A DNA stretch of 64,000 nt from Pseudoalteromonas arctica (GTDB taxonomy: Bacteria; Pseudomonadota; Gammaproteobacteria; Enterobacterales; Alteromonadaceae), in contig NZ_JABBMT010000002.1 in the NCBI RefSeq assembly GCF_012927645.1, positions 203,070 to 267,069 on the forward strand, in the 5' to 3' direction. A model generated the notes under the pieces. That model saw only the letters and a program-made list of their open reading frames with translations, was not told the origin of the DNA and made no database searches. How positions within the stretch are numbered: position 1 is the first letter of the stretch; each line of letters opens with the position of its first letter. A program made the translations under genes and the position numbers. Shown here one piece after another: positions 1 through 12,168 of this stretch.

Positions 1-73
1 AGATGGGTTTGTTACGGATATGCTCTACAAACACATTTAATTGATTTTGGGTTTGGATCAATTGATATTGCAC
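1..73 (-). CDS. rnd: Ribonuclease D, N-terminal fragment (cut by window edge)
   Basis: The first 24 codons are visible, starting with GTG at 73-71 behind an AGGAG ribosome binding site (79-83). The translation begins MQYQLIQTQNQLNVFVEHIR, which resembles the start of ribonuclease D (E. coli begins MNYQMITTDDALASLCEAVR). RNase D is a 3'-5' exoribonuclease that trims tRNA precursors. In many gammaproteobacteria rnd lies directly downstream of fadD on the same strand, as here. The catalytic DEDD residues lie outside the window, so the call rests on the N-terminus and gene order. Confidence 0.65.
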   Translation of the reverse strand, partial: MQYQLIQTQNQLNVFVEHIRNKPI

Positions 74-87
74 TTAATCTCCTACAA

Positions 88-117
88 TAAAAAAGCCGAC
101 ATAGGTCGGCTTTTTTA
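88..117 (-). terminator. Rho-independent terminator between fadD and rnd
   Basis: The stem GCCGAC/GTCGGC (95-100 and 105-110) is flanked by an A-run and a T-run, so it can act in both directions. It sits five bases beyond the fadD stop codon and just before the rnd ribosome binding site, so rnd probably has its own promoter or depends on read-through. Confidence 0.85.
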
Positions 118-122
118 GCTTG

Positions 123-1775
123 CTAATCTTTCAAGGCTCGTCTGAGTATTTTGCCAACGTTTGTTTTTGGCAATTCATCCCTAAACTCAACCAGTTTAGG
201 AACCTTGTAATTAGTTAAATTATCACGACAGTGTTTTATTATATCTTTTTCAGTTAAAGATGGGTCTTTTTTAACAATAAAAACTTTAACTTGTTCGCCG
301 CTAACATCATGAGGGATACCAATTGCTGCTGCTTCTAAAACACCTTCATGCATTGCAATCACTTCTTCAATCTCATTTGGGTACACATTAAAGCCAGATA
401 CGATAATCATATCTTTTTTACGGTCAACAATGTAAAAGAACCCTTCACCATCATAAGTCGCTATATCCCCTGTGGCAAACCAACCATCTTGCAGACATTC
501 TGCCGTTGCATCAGGACGATTATAATATCCCACCATCACTTGTGGACCTTTAACCCATAATTCGCCCGGCTCACCTTTGCCTGCTTCTTCACCATTATCT
601 AACATCAACTTGATCTCAGTATTAGGTGCAGGTAAACCAATCGAACCATTGTATGAATCTAGATCATAAGGGCTGACAGTAACTAATGGCGAGCACTCAG
701 TTAAACCATACCCTTCCATTAATTTGCTGCTAGTGATTTTTTGCCATTTTTCAGCTACAGGACGCTGTACAGCCATACCGCCACCAAGAGACATTTTCAA
801 ACTTGAAAAATCAAGTTCGGCAAAACCTGGGGTATTTAACAAGCCATTAAATAATGTATTTACGCCCGTGATCGCGGTAAATTTATGTTGCCCTAATTCT
901 TTCACAAAGCCTTTCATATCACGCGGATTGGTGATCAATAAATTTAATCCGCCATACTTCATAAACGTTAAGCAGTTCGCTGTTAGTGCAAAGATATGAT
1001 AAAGCGGTAAAGCTGTGACAACAACCTCTTTGCCACGTTCTAGCACTTGATCTAAGCAACCAGAAACCTGCTCTAAGTTACCCACCATATTGCCATGGGT
1101 CAGCATTGCGCCTTTAGAGACACCCGTTGTGCCACCGGTATATTGTAAAAATGCAATATCAGATAAACACACTGCAGGTTTAATGTAATCGCTTTCGTTC
1201 GCTGCAAGTAAGGCTTCAAACTTTATAGGGTTAGGCAGTGAATAGCTTGGCACCATTTTTTTAATATGCTTAACAACAAAGTTAACCAGATGCTTTTTCA
1301 ATCCCCCCATCATATCACCCACTTGGGTAACAACGATGTGCTTTACTTTAGTATGCGGCAATGCTTTTTCGAGCGTGTCAGCAAAGTTAGCAAGTATAAA
1401 AATTGCTGATGCTTGCGAATCATTTAATTGATGTTCAAGCTCACGTACTGTGTAAAGCGGATTAACATTCACTACCACACAACCAGCACGTAAAATACCG
1501 AGTATCGAAACTGGTGTTTGCAATAAATTTGGCATCATTACAGCCACTTTATCGCCTTTTTTCAACCCCAGATCATGTTGAATATACGCAGCAACACGCT
1601 TTGTTGTTTGGTCAATTTCATCATAACTTAATGTTTTACCCATGTTGGTAAAAGCAGGCAATGCTTTGTAGTCAGTGAAGCTTTTTTCAAACACTTCTAA
1701 CAACGAGTTGTAGTGCTCAGGATCGATTGTTTCAGGCATACCTTCTGGGTAGCGCTTCAGCCAAATTTTTTCCAC
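123..1775 (-). CDS. fadD: Long-chain-fatty-acid--CoA ligase FadD
   Basis: This acyl-CoA synthetase activates free long-chain fatty acids with ATP and CoA, the entry step to beta-oxidation, at the inner face of the membrane. The 550 residues match the usual FadD length. The AMP-binding P-loop [13 protein letters not shown] lies near residue 215, GYGLTE near 360, and the C-terminal tail [12 protein letters not shown] carries the catalytic lysine of the family. The start is GTG (1775-1773) with AGGAG six bases upstream. A terminator follows, then rnd. Upstream on the same strand is an alpha/beta hydrolase that may share the lipid theme but is separated by 120 bp. Confidence 0.95.
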   Translation of the reverse strand: MEKIWLKRYPEGMPETIDPEHYNSLLEVFEKSFTDYKALPAFTNMGKTLSYDEIDQTTKRVAAYIQHDLGLKKGDKVAVMMPNLLQTPVSILGILRAGCVVVNVNPLYTVRELEHQLNDSQASAIFILANFADTLEKALPHTKVKHIVVTQVGDMMGGLKKHLVNFVVKHIKKMVPSYSLPNPIKFEALLAANESDYIKPAVCLSDIAFLQYTGGTTGVSKGAMLTHGNMVGNLEQVSGCLDQVLERGKEVVVTALPLYHIFALTANCLTFMKYGGLNLLITNPRDMKGFVKELGQHKFTAITGVNTLFNGLLNTPGFAELDFSSLKMSLGGGMAVQRPVAEKWQKITSSKLMEGYGLTECSPLVTVSPYDLDSYNGSIGLPAPNTEIKLMLDNGEEAGKGEPGELWVKGPQVMVGYYNRPDATAECLQDGWFATGDIATYDGEGFFYIVDRKKDMIIVSGFNVYPNEIEEVIAMHEGVLEAAAIGIPHDVSGEQVKVFIVKKDPSLTEKDIIKHCRDNLTNYKVPKLVEFRDELPKTNVGKILRRALKD

Positions 1776-1895
1776 TCTTAGCTCCTGTTCTATTTATAAT
1801 TTATTTTTATTAAACCTTAAACTAAGTAAGGCACTTTCACAATTGAGCAATAACTCTAATTCACAAATATTCCCACATTTTGTGCAAATATACAA

Positions 1896-2792
1896 TTAAC
1901 ATGCACCAGTTTGCAGCATAAATGCATGAACCTGCTGTAAACATTGTTCAGGACTTTGCATATGGCAGTGGTGACCACCTTCAACTTCATTTACTATTAA
2001 ACTTTTGTAATAATTACTATATTTATTTAAATTATCATTAATAAATGGATACCCTTTACTGCCTACAATTAATAGACACGGCACATTTATTTCGCTTATT
2101 ACAGTTATGCATTGTTGCTCATCAAATCTAAAACCGGAATGATTTTTAAGCTTTGGGTCAGTCCTTAGCAGCCATCCTTGTTCGGTTTGTCGTATATTTC
2201 TATCCATCAAAAGTGCAATTAAATCCAAAGGTAAGTCACTTTGTGCCGCTCGTGCTTGGTATATGATGTGTTTTGACTCGTACTGTCGGGGTGCTTTTTT
2301 ATTTACACGACGTCGATTCAAAATTGCATTTCTAAGCTGCTCAACCACTTTTTCACTGGGTGTTGTGACAACTCCCAGTCCTTCTATCATAGTGACCGTA
2401 TTTACTTTATCAGGAAAGCAGCTAGCAAAAAGCCCAGCAGCCATTGCGCCCATTGAATGACCAACTAAATGTACTTTATTAACCCCCAGTTGTTCGATCA
2501 AGTTAAAAATATCATCAATATAATCAATGAAGTAATAATGTGCATCACTACCACGCCAATCTGATAAACCATGGCCTGGAAAATCCACGCAATACCAGGT
2601 CGCTGTTAAGGTGTTATGTTCTAACATAGGTAAAAAACTATGACAATTATCAAGCCAACCATGTAATGCAATGACCACCTCTTTTCCTTGCCCAAATGTT
2701 AGGCCATGAAGTGTTAATGCGCCACTTTGAACTGAAAATGGATACACAGTGTAATTCCCCTTTGTTTTTAGTTTGTTTAACGTAAAAGACAT
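1896..2792 (-). CDS. Alpha/beta-fold hydrolase
   Basis: A 298-residue cytosolic hydrolase without signal peptide. It has the oxyanion-hole motif LHGWLDN (about 43-49), the nucleophile elbow GHSMG (about 111-115) and a C-terminal GGHHCHMQSPE that holds the catalytic histidine. These are the standard elements of the fold, but they do not fix the substrate; esterase or thioesterase activity on a lipid-like substrate is a guess from the neighbouring fadD. The ATG start lies opposite the alkaline phosphatase gene, so the two are divergently transcribed. Confidence 0.85.
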   Translation of the reverse strand: MSFTLNKLKTKGNYTVYPFSVQSGALTLHGLTFGQGKEVVIALHGWLDNCHSFLPMLEHNTLTATWYCVDFPGHGLSDWRGSDAHYYFIDYIDDIFNLIEQLGVNKVHLVGHSMGAMAAGLFASCFPDKVNTVTMIEGLGVVTTPSEKVVEQLRNAILNRRRVNKKAPRQYESKHIIYQARAAQSDLPLDLIALLMDRNIRQTEQGWLLRTDPKLKNHSGFRFDEQQCITVISEINVPCLLIVGSKGYPFINDNLNKYSNYYKSLIVNEVEGGHHCHMQSPEQCLQQVHAFMLQTGAC

Positions 2793-2847
2793 TTATTTAT
2801 ACTACATTGCGTATACAATGGCACTACATAATAAACAGGGTACAAAG
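2793..2847. promoter_or_regulatory. Divergent promoter region, hydrolase / alkaline phosphatase
   Basis: This 55-bp gap must hold the promoters of both divergent genes. It contains the near-symmetrical ATTGCGTATACAAT (2806-2819), which offers -10-like hexamers (TATACAAT and ATTGTATA) on both strands. I saw no clear Pho box, so phosphate control of the phosphatase is not supported by this sequence. Confidence 0.35.
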
Positions 2848-4134
2848 ATGAAGAAACAAATAAGCCTCTTGGCATTATTATGCTCGGCAAGTGCATACGC
2901 AGAGCAAGCACCAAAAAACATTATCTATATGATTGGTGATGGCATGGGCCCCGCTTACACTACAGCATATCGCTACTTTAAAGATGATCCGTCGACCAAA
3001 GAAATAGAAAGCACGGTGTTTGATACAATTCTTAAAGGCATGGCACATACTTACCCTGACGACCATACTTATGTAACTGACAGTGCCGCTGGTGCAACTG
3101 CTTTGAGCTCAGGTCATAAAAGCTATAATGGTGCAATTGCAGTTGATACCGATAAAAAACCGGTAAAAACAATGCTCGAAATTGCCAAACAAAAAGGCAT
3201 GATCACCGCATTAGTTGCAACCTCACAAATCAATCATGCTACGCCTGCAAGCTTCGCTGCACATAATGAATCTCGTCGTAACTACGATGATATTGCCAAT
3301 GATTACATTGATAATAAAATTGCCGGAAAACTTCCCGTTGATTTAATGCTCGGTGGCGGTACTAAATATTACATCCGTGAAGACCGTAATTTAGTTGCCG
3401 AATTTAAGCAAGCGGGCTATCAATACAGCGATGACTTTAGTGCGTTAAAAGATATCCAGCAAATTCCTGCTTTGGGTTTATTTGCTCCCGTTGGGCTTGA
3501 CTTTGCGTTAGATAATAACCCAACACGCTTAGCACAAATGACCAATAAAGCACTTGAGTTACTAGATAAAAATAAAAAAAATGGCTTTTTCGTGATGATT
3601 GAAGGCAGCCAAATTGATTGGTGTGGCCATGCGAATGATATTGCCTGTGCAATGGCGGAAATGGATGATTTTGCTAAATCAATCGAGCAAGCAAAAGCCT
3701 ACGTTGATAAAAACCCGGATACCTTATTAGTGATCACCGCCGATCACTCAACTGGTGGTTTAACCTTGGGCTCGCATGGTCAATATAAATGGGCAACCGA
3801 GGTTGTAAAAGGCGTGCAAGCCACAGCAGTTAAATTAACTAAATTAATGTCTGAGTCTGATGATTTAAAAGCCATTTGGACTGCTAACACGAATATAGAG
3901 TACACTCCCGAAAACCAGCTCAAGCTTGAACAAGCAAAAAAACTAGGTGAGAAACCACTCAACCTTGCTATCAAAGATATTATCAGTAGAGCCAGCTTCA
4001 CTGGTTGGACTACCGGCGGTCACACTGCTATTGATGTACAAGTATTTGCCCATGGTAAAGGTGCTGAGAAATTTATCGGCTCACAAAACAATACTGACAT
4101 TGCCGATAAACTGATCGGCTTTATTGAACAGTAG
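2848..4134 (+). CDS. Secreted alkaline phosphatase
   Basis: A 428-residue periplasmic or exported phosphomonoesterase. The signal peptide is MKKQISLLALLCSASAYA, with cleavage expected before EQAPK. Family signatures follow in order: the metal-binding IGDGMGP near residue 30, the nucleophilic serine in DSAAGATALSSGHKS, DHSTGGL with metal ligands, and WTTGGHTA near the C-terminus. The ATG at 2848 is chosen over upstream in-frame codons because it gives the signal peptide and follows the purine-rich ACAGGG. Its likely role is phosphate scavenging from organic phosphate. Similarity to PhoA is at family level, so no symbol is given. Confidence 0.9.
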   Translation: MKKQISLLALLCSASAYAEQAPKNIIYMIGDGMGPAYTTAYRYFKDDPSTKEIESTVFDTILKGMAHTYPDDHTYVTDSAAGATALSSGHKSYNGAIAVDTDKKPVKTMLEIAKQKGMITALVATSQINHATPASFAAHNESRRNYDDIANDYIDNKIAGKLPVDLMLGGGTKYYIREDRNLVAEFKQAGYQYSDDFSALKDIQQIPALGLFAPVGLDFALDNNPTRLAQMTNKALELLDKNKKNGFFVMIEGSQIDWCGHANDIACAMAEMDDFAKSIEQAKAYVDKNPDTLLVITADHSTGGLTLGSHGQYKWATEVVKGVQATAVKLTKLMSESDDLKAIWTANTNIEYTPENQLKLEQAKKLGEKPLNLAIKDIISRASFTGWTTGGHTAIDVQVFAHGKGAEKFIGSQNNTDIADKLIGFIEQ

Positions 4135-4201
4135 TAATGTTTAACTGGTATGTTGCTTTCTGAGCGTAGCAGATAACTGCAACATTAAAGGTTAATTATA
4201 C

Positions 4202-4233
4202 AAAGCCCAGGCATAATATATCTGGGCTTTTTT
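4202..4233 (+). terminator. Terminator after alkaline phosphatase
   Basis: The perfect stem AAAGCCCAG/CTGGGCTTT (4202-4210 and 4222-4230) with a T-run ends the phosphatase transcript. The A-rich left arm could also serve the converging small gene. Confidence 0.8.
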
Positions 4234-4303
4234 AATCACAGCTGGAGGTAAACTTTTGCCACATACTGGCACATCAATACAGAGTTAAATTATTGCCTAA
4301 TTG

Positions 4304-4633
4304 TTAAGCGTAGATGTCCACACCAATTAAGTTTTGTACTTCAGATCGGCGTTCTAAATTAGCAAACTCGGTGTAGGTTGAAATAGCACGACTCACTTTG
4401 GCTGTCGGCTGATCATAAATCGTTTGTCGGTAACGTGGCTGAGCAGTATCACTTTGTAACTTATCTGCCAGCGCAATACCTGCTTGGCTTGATTTAACAA
4501 ATTCCGCAGACTGTTTATTATCAGCAGCAGATTGCTCCAATAAACCCTGTGGTTTATTAGTATTGATCTGTCTTGAGGTAATTTTACCGGGTATGTCTCC
4601 CGAGTAAAACCCTGAGCCAATAGATAGATTCAA
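4304..4633 (-). CDS. Conserved small hypothetical protein
   Basis: A 109-residue protein that I cannot name. It starts at TTG (4633-4631), has no signal peptide or membrane segment, and ends in a conserved-looking tail, NLERRSEVQNLIGVDIYA. Alanine, glutamine and serine are abundant and the centre is probably helical. It lies 75 bp downstream of tsaB in the same direction and may be cotranscribed with it. A second overlapping minus-strand frame (4393-4620) looks like a shadow. Confidence 0.6.
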   Translation of the reverse strand: MNLSIGSGFYSGDIPGKITSRQINTNKPQGLLEQSAADNKQSAEFVKSSQAGIALADKLQSDTAQPRYRQTIYDQPTAKVSRAISTYTEFANLERRSEVQNLIGVDIYA

Positions 4634-4708
4634 AGTTGCTTCTCGTTACTTAGGTTATTAAATTATGTGCTAAATTTAATAACCTTGCAAGTTGCTTTAG
4701 TAACCAGT

Positions 4709-5419
4709 TTATTCGCGTCCAGGTAATTTTTTCCAGGTGACTGTATCACGTACATATTTAGGCTGAGCTTGCGCTGCACTGACCGTACGTTGCGCACTGA
4801 AATCATCACTAATTGTAGCCAACATAAAGCCGGCATCAGGTAATATGATGTCGTTATTAATAACAATTTGAGGACTATCTACCAGTGCCTCAGGGTATGT
4901 TTGCCAGCCAGTGCCCACTGCAATCCCTGGTTCGTCTGCAAGCGATAATAATGCGGGTTTTAATACTTGTTCGTCACCGTGTAAGGTCATCACACCATTA
5001 TCACTGAGTCTATAATGGGCAAAATATATTTCTCCCATACGTGCATCAATTGCACTAAGTACACTTTTTTCACCCGTTTGTTGATAAGCTTGTTGTGCCA
5101 TCATTTGTAGTGTGGACACACCAACTAGTGGCAGTTTACATGCATAAGCTAAACCTTGCGCAATGGCTACACTAATACGCACGCCGGTGAAGCTACCTGG
5201 ACCTTGGCCAAAACCAATAACATCTAAATCAGTTAAACGGCAATTTGCTTTAGCTAACAATTGATCAACTAACGGCAAGATTTTTTGACTGTGTTGTTGC
5301 GGGCATACTTCAAAATGGTGAAATAACTGACCATTATAATTGAGCACTAAAGACAATGCTTCAGTAGAAGCGTCAAATGCTAATAGATTAATATCACTCG
5401 TACTGATTGCGTTATTCAT
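4709..5419 (-). CDS. tsaB: tRNA threonylcarbamoyladenosine biosynthesis protein TsaB
   Basis: TsaB is the non-catalytic partner that binds TsaD (with TsaE) to transfer the threonylcarbamoyl group to A37 of tRNAs reading ANN codons. The 236 residues match the family. The ASKHA-type N-terminus LLAFDASTEALSLVL and the conserved GFGQGPGSFTGVRI, GLAYACKLPLVGVS and DARMGEIYFA blocks are all present. The gene lies 13 bp behind yoaA on the same strand; this yoaA-tsaB order is common in gammaproteobacteria. The ATG at 5419 has only a weak ribosome binding site (AGAGAAA). Confidence 0.95.
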   Translation of the reverse strand: MNNAISTSDINLLAFDASTEALSLVLNYNGQLFHHFEVCPQQHSQKILPLVDQLLAKANCRLTDLDVIGFGQGPGSFTGVRISVAIAQGLAYACKLPLVGVSTLQMMAQQAYQQTGEKSVLSAIDARMGEIYFAHYRLSDNGVMTLHGDEQVLKPALLSLADEPGIAVGTGWQTYPEALVDSPQIVINNDIILPDAGFMLATISDDFSAQRTVSAAQAQPKYVRDTVTWKKLPGRE

Positions 5420-5432
5420 GGTAATTATTTCT

Positions 5433-7259
5433 CTAGTTAATGTGTTCTAAAAATTCACTGGCCACTTGAAGGCTACGTGTGCGGCGCATTGGCGGCAAGC
5501 TTTTCAAAAAGACTTGCCCGTATTGGCGTGTCACTAAACGATTATCACAAATCACTAAAACTCCTTTGTCTTTATTATCACGTATTAAACGACCAACGCC
5601 TTGTTTTAGTGCAATCACCGCTTGTGGTAATTGAATATAAGCAAAGGGATCATGTCCTTGTAATTGCGCATCTTGCATTTTAGCTTGGAGCAGTGGATCA
5701 TCGGGTGCCGCAAAGGGTAACTTATCAATAATAACACAACTGAGTGTGCTACCCCTGACATCAACTCCTTCCCAAAACGATGCAGTACCTAATAATACGG
5801 CATTACCATGACGGGTAAATTTTTCTAAAATAATACGTTTAGACATTTGCCCTTGCATATAAATGGGATAATCAATCTGGGTAGTTAGCCCTTCGGCGAC
5901 TAAATGCATCATCCGATAGCTGGTAAACAAGACAAAGCAACGCCCTTTTGCAGCTTTTATTAAATCGAGTGTAAGCTTAACAATCGCATGAGGCATATTC
6001 GCTGCATGTGTTTCAGGTAAATAACGCGGTAAACACAATAAGGCTTGCTGATAATAATCAAACGGACTATCAACCATCATACTTTGCGCTGGTTTCAGTC
6101 CGAGGCTGGCATTAAAGTGCGCCAGTTCATTATCGACCGACAAGGTCGCTGAGGTGAATACAAAGCCAGCCCCGGTGTCTGCCATCATTTGCGCAAATTT
6201 AACCGATACGTTAAGTGGAGTTATATGCACGGTTAAATAGCGCCGTGTTGTTTCATACCAATAACTGTTACCTGTTTGGCTTATATCAAACACCCGCTCT
6301 AATTGCCCTTTAAAAGCTAAGGTACGCTCAAATGGGTGTTCTATTTTATCGCTACGGTCTAAACAATGTTTGAGTACTTGATACAAAAAGTCTAAATCGC
6401 TGATCACCCTATGTAACGCGGCGCAAATTTCTTTACTTGCCAACATGTGTCGCCAATCACCGCGGCTACCATCTAAGCCAAATTGTAAGCGTAAGTCTGC
6501 AACACTGGTTTCAAGCTTATTTAAAGTTTTACCAAGTTGCAGCATATCCGGAATGTCAGAGCGATAAATAGCCCGTAAATCATTAATTAAGTCCACCAAC
6601 TTTTTAGTACTGATACTCTCACCAAAGTAATCACTGGCAATTTCACTTAATTGGTGTGCTTCATCAAATATATAGGCATCAGCTGTAGGGATGAGTTCAG
6701 CAAAGCCGGTATCTTTTACTGCCATATCAGCAAAAAACAAATGATGGTTAACCACTACTATATCGGCATCCATCGCTTTTAAGCGGGCTTTGCGAATATA
6801 GCAATCTTGAAAATCAGGGCACTCTTTACCTAGGCAGTTATCCACAGTGGAGCTTACATAAGGTAATACTTTGGCATCTTCTTCGATACCAATACAATCA
6901 GCCAGATCACCGGTGTGTGTTTCACTGGCAAATTTGGCCACCATGGCTAATTGATGCATCACATCAGAGTCATCGGTCGGTACATGGGCTACATGCTGAT
7001 TAAGCCGGTAAGTACATAAATAGTTACTGCGCCCTTTTAGTAGCGCGGTTTTTTTACTCGCACTAAGCGCTTTGACTAACTGTGGTAAATCACGGTGGTA
7101 TAATTGTTCTTGCAGCGCTTTCGTGCCGGTTGAAATTATTGTTTTACCTTTAGACTTTAGCGCGGGGGCTAAATAAGCGTAGGTTTTACCTGTCCCTGTG
7201 CCCGCTTCGACCACTAATTGCGAACGGTTTTTTAATGCGTCACTCACCGCAACGGCCAT
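5433..7259 (-). CDS. yoaA: ATP-dependent DNA helicase YoaA (DinG/XPD-like family)
   Basis: A superfamily 2 Fe-S helicase linked to repair of stalled replication. Walker A is VEAGTGTGKT, and an XPD-type cluster is expected from the cysteines in CLGKECPDFQDCY. The DEAH box is in YIFDEAHQLSE and motif VI in QGVGRLIRD. From the ATG at 7259 the protein has 608 residues, shorter than E. coli YoaA (636). The frame stays open upstream to a stop at 7374-7376 and encodes GPLAQSLDGYTPRQPQID, which aligns with the conserved N-terminal Q-motif region of YoaA. No ATG, GTG or TTG occurs in that extension, so the true start is probably a non-canonical ATT or ATC around 7335-7364, or the start has been lost. 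Confidence 0.9.
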   Translation of the reverse strand: MAVAVSDALKNRSQLVVEAGTGTGKTYAYLAPALKSKGKTIISTGTKALQEQLYHRDLPQLVKALSASKKTALLKGRSNYLCTYRLNQHVAHVPTDDSDVMHQLAMVAKFASETHTGDLADCIGIEEDAKVLPYVSSTVDNCLGKECPDFQDCYIRKARLKAMDADIVVVNHHLFFADMAVKDTGFAELIPTADAYIFDEAHQLSEIASDYFGESISTKKLVDLINDLRAIYRSDIPDMLQLGKTLNKLETSVADLRLQFGLDGSRGDWRHMLASKEICAALHRVISDLDFLYQVLKHCLDRSDKIEHPFERTLAFKGQLERVFDISQTGNSYWYETTRRYLTVHITPLNVSVKFAQMMADTGAGFVFTSATLSVDNELAHFNASLGLKPAQSMMVDSPFDYYQQALLCLPRYLPETHAANMPHAIVKLTLDLIKAAKGRCFVLFTSYRMMHLVAEGLTTQIDYPIYMQGQMSKRIILEKFTRHGNAVLLGTASFWEGVDVRGSTLSCVIIDKLPFAAPDDPLLQAKMQDAQLQGHDPFAYIQLPQAVIALKQGVGRLIRDNKDKGVLVICDNRLVTRQYGQVFLKSLPPMRRTRSLQVASEFLEHIN

Positions 7260-7415
7260 ATCGATCTGCGGTTGCCGAGGAGTGTAACCATCTAGAGATT
7301 GCGCTAACGGGCCTGCTGCACTAAAAAGCTGTTTGATAATAGCGATCGCTTTGCTAAAAATAATAGCGGGATTTTACGTAAGCCTAGCCCCAAGGGCAAG
7401 TGAATACGCAAAGCA

Positions 7416-7446
7416 AATAGCAAAGGAGCAATGCACCTTTGCTATT
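7416..7446 (-). terminator. Hairpin at the end of the M28 aminopeptidase gene
   Basis: An 11-bp perfect inverted repeat (AATAGCAAAGG, 7416-7426, with CCTTTGCTATT, 7436-7446) lies just beyond the peptidase stop codon. The T-run after it is poor in either direction, so it may be an imperfect terminator or an mRNA-stabilising hairpin. Confidence 0.6.
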
Positions 7447-7450
7447 GTTA

Positions 7451-9316
7451 TTATTGCGCGTTGATCGTCAACGTAATACCACTTGCCGCAGTGTAACCTT
7501 GTAAATCAATATACCAAGCACCCGCTTGGGGATTGCTAATAGTACAGCTTTCATTATTACCATTTTTATAAGGTCGACATTGGTATGTTGACGTTGATGA
7601 CGGCGAACCAAAGTTCACATATAAATCAGCATCCCCACTACCACCTGAAATAGAAATATTTAACGACGAGTAACCCACACTGATATTTTGACTAAAGCGA
7701 GTCCAACCTCCTGTTGGCACACTGACATTCGTCTCGGTACGATTAATTGGCGTCGGTACATTATTGTCACCATCATAACTCCCCGTTAAGGAAACACCGG
7801 TAATTGCGCTCCATGCTTCAACCATGACATGATATGTACCTGATTGTATATTACTAATAGCGCATGCTTCATTACTGTTTGAATTAGTGCTTTTGCAGTC
7901 AAAGTCTTGCAAAGTAGGCGGTGCGCTAAACTTAACGTATAGATCAGCATCGCCACTGCCACCTGTTGTAGTAAAGTTTAAATTACTACTTCCTGCAGGG
8001 ACTGCTAAGGTATAAAAAACTTGCTCTTTAGCAAGTGCATTAATTCCAGACACTGTGACACCATTTTCTAGTTCATTGTCAGTGGGTGGTACTTCATAGC
8101 CGGCATTTTTAGCCATTTCAGCTAAGTAGCTCACTGCAAGCTTGGCAAATTTACTCGCATGACCAGCATCAAAATTACTGTCGTTTGCAGTATGAATAAG
8201 CGGGTTAATATCAGCCATGCGCGACTCAAATGGCATTGAGGCGACAAAACCTTGCTGATACCATGAAGCATGATCTGAACAGCCATAACCACACTGATCA
8301 AAACCATAACTGAGGGTGGGTAAATAAGTGTCGATCAATTGTCCCAAAAACTGATTTTGGGCGCTGTTTGTATAATCTGTCATCATCACAATATCATCAC
8401 TACTGCCATGGTTACCGGTCATATCAAATTGCACCATGCCTACCATATTTTTGCCCTGTGATTTATACGCCGTTGCAATCGCTTTTGAACCCCGTAGCCC
8501 CACTTCTTCGGCTGCAAAACCCATAATTTGGATTGTTCTTTGTGGTTGGTAGTTAGTATCTACGATTGCCTGAAGCACTTCTGATAAAACCGCAATACCA
8601 GAGGCATTATCATCCGCACCGGGTGCTCTACCGTTGCTAGGATTCGATTGATTAATTGAATCTAAATGCCCACCAACAACCACTATTTCATCCGCTTTTT
8701 CACTGCCTTGAATTGTTACAATGACAGATGATTGCGACCAACTATGGTTAAAATAATCAACACTAATATCAGCTCGGTTGCTTGCTAACTGTTGCCAATA
8801 ATTTTTTAACCATTGTGATGCATCAACCCCGCTTTGTACTGAATAATAGCGATTATTAAATGCACTCAATGAATTAACGGTATTGGTTAGATCATTAGGA
8901 CTAATGTTATTGATAAGCGTCTGTACCGTTTGCGCATTATCTATTGTGTAGTTAATCGCTGAACTATTAATTGACTGATTATGTACTTTAGCTAATTGCT
9001 CAGTATAAAGCTGCGCCTCTAGCAGTGACTCATGTGCTACAAAACCACCACAACGATGGTAGTTATCGTGCATAAATTCACTTAAATTAGCAACTTCAGA
9101 CTGTTTAATACGCATAAAGTTAACAGAAGATAAGTTGGATGCTTGTGGCGCGAGGAGCTCTGTACTGTGTTTATGAGCTGTTTGATTTAATTTGTAATGT
9201 TTAGCTGCTACAGGGTCAATACTTACCCAAATACTATCTGGCTCTTGTGCTATTACCAGCTGACTTGCCAATAATGATACAGTGCCAAGTAGTACGCTTG
9301 GTGCAAAGATATTCAT
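7451..9316 (-). CDS. Secreted M28-family zinc aminopeptidase with two PPC domains
   Basis: A 621-residue exported aminopeptidase of the Vibrio/Aeromonas leucine-aminopeptidase type. A signal peptide (about 1-23) is followed by a prosequence and the M28 core. Two-zinc ligands are visible in GGHLDS (His217), GADDNASG (Asp near 235), AAEEVG (Glu near 270), FDMTGN (Asp near 298) and LIHTANDS (His near 375). Two PPC domains (about 415-515 and 525-621), each with [10 protein letters not shown], form the C-terminus; such domains are usually removed during maturation. The start is ATG with AAGGAAA upstream. It follows an M4 peptidase with an almost identical tail, and both probably digest extracellular protein. 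Confidence 0.93.
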   Translation of the reverse strand: MNIFAPSVLLGTVSLLASQLVIAQEPDSIWVSIDPVAAKHYKLNQTAHKHSTELLAPQASNLSSVNFMRIKQSEVANLSEFMHDNYHRCGGFVAHESLLEAQLYTEQLAKVHNQSINSSAINYTIDNAQTVQTLINNISPNDLTNTVNSLSAFNNRYYSVQSGVDASQWLKNYWQQLASNRADISVDYFNHSWSQSSVIVTIQGSEKADEIVVVGGHLDSINQSNPSNGRAPGADDNASGIAVLSEVLQAIVDTNYQPQRTIQIMGFAAEEVGLRGSKAIATAYKSQGKNMVGMVQFDMTGNHGSSDDIVMMTDYTNSAQNQFLGQLIDTYLPTLSYGFDQCGYGCSDHASWYQQGFVASMPFESRMADINPLIHTANDSNFDAGHASKFAKLAVSYLAEMAKNAGYEVPPTDNELENGVTVSGINALAKEQVFYTLAVPAGSSNLNFTTTGGSGDADLYVKFSAPPTLQDFDCKSTNSNSNEACAISNIQSGTYHVMVEAWSAITGVSLTGSYDGDNNVPTPINRTETNVSVPTGGWTRFSQNISVGYSSLNISISGGSGDADLYVNFGSPSSTSTYQCRPYKNGNNESCTISNPQAGAWYIDLQGYTAASGITLTINAQ

Positions 9317-9371
9317 AACAGTTTCCTTTTTATCTGTGCTTACCCAAATTCAGGCTCTGAAAATATAAGGG

Positions 9372-9397
9372 TAAAAAAAGGGAGCGAATGCTCCCTT
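9372..9397 (-). terminator. Terminator after the M4 peptidase gene
   Basis: The stem GGGAGC/GCTCCC (9380-9385 and 9390-9395) with a GAAT loop is followed on the minus strand by seven T. It separates the two peptidase genes, so the M28 gene must have its own promoter. Confidence 0.9.
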
Positions 9398-9407
9398 AGG
9401 TAAGGGG

Positions 9408-12168
<2,761 letters not shown>

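Noticed and set aside
2793..2847. Pho box in front of the alkaline phosphatase
   Set aside because: No CTGTCAT-type direct repeats could be found in the short divergent region.
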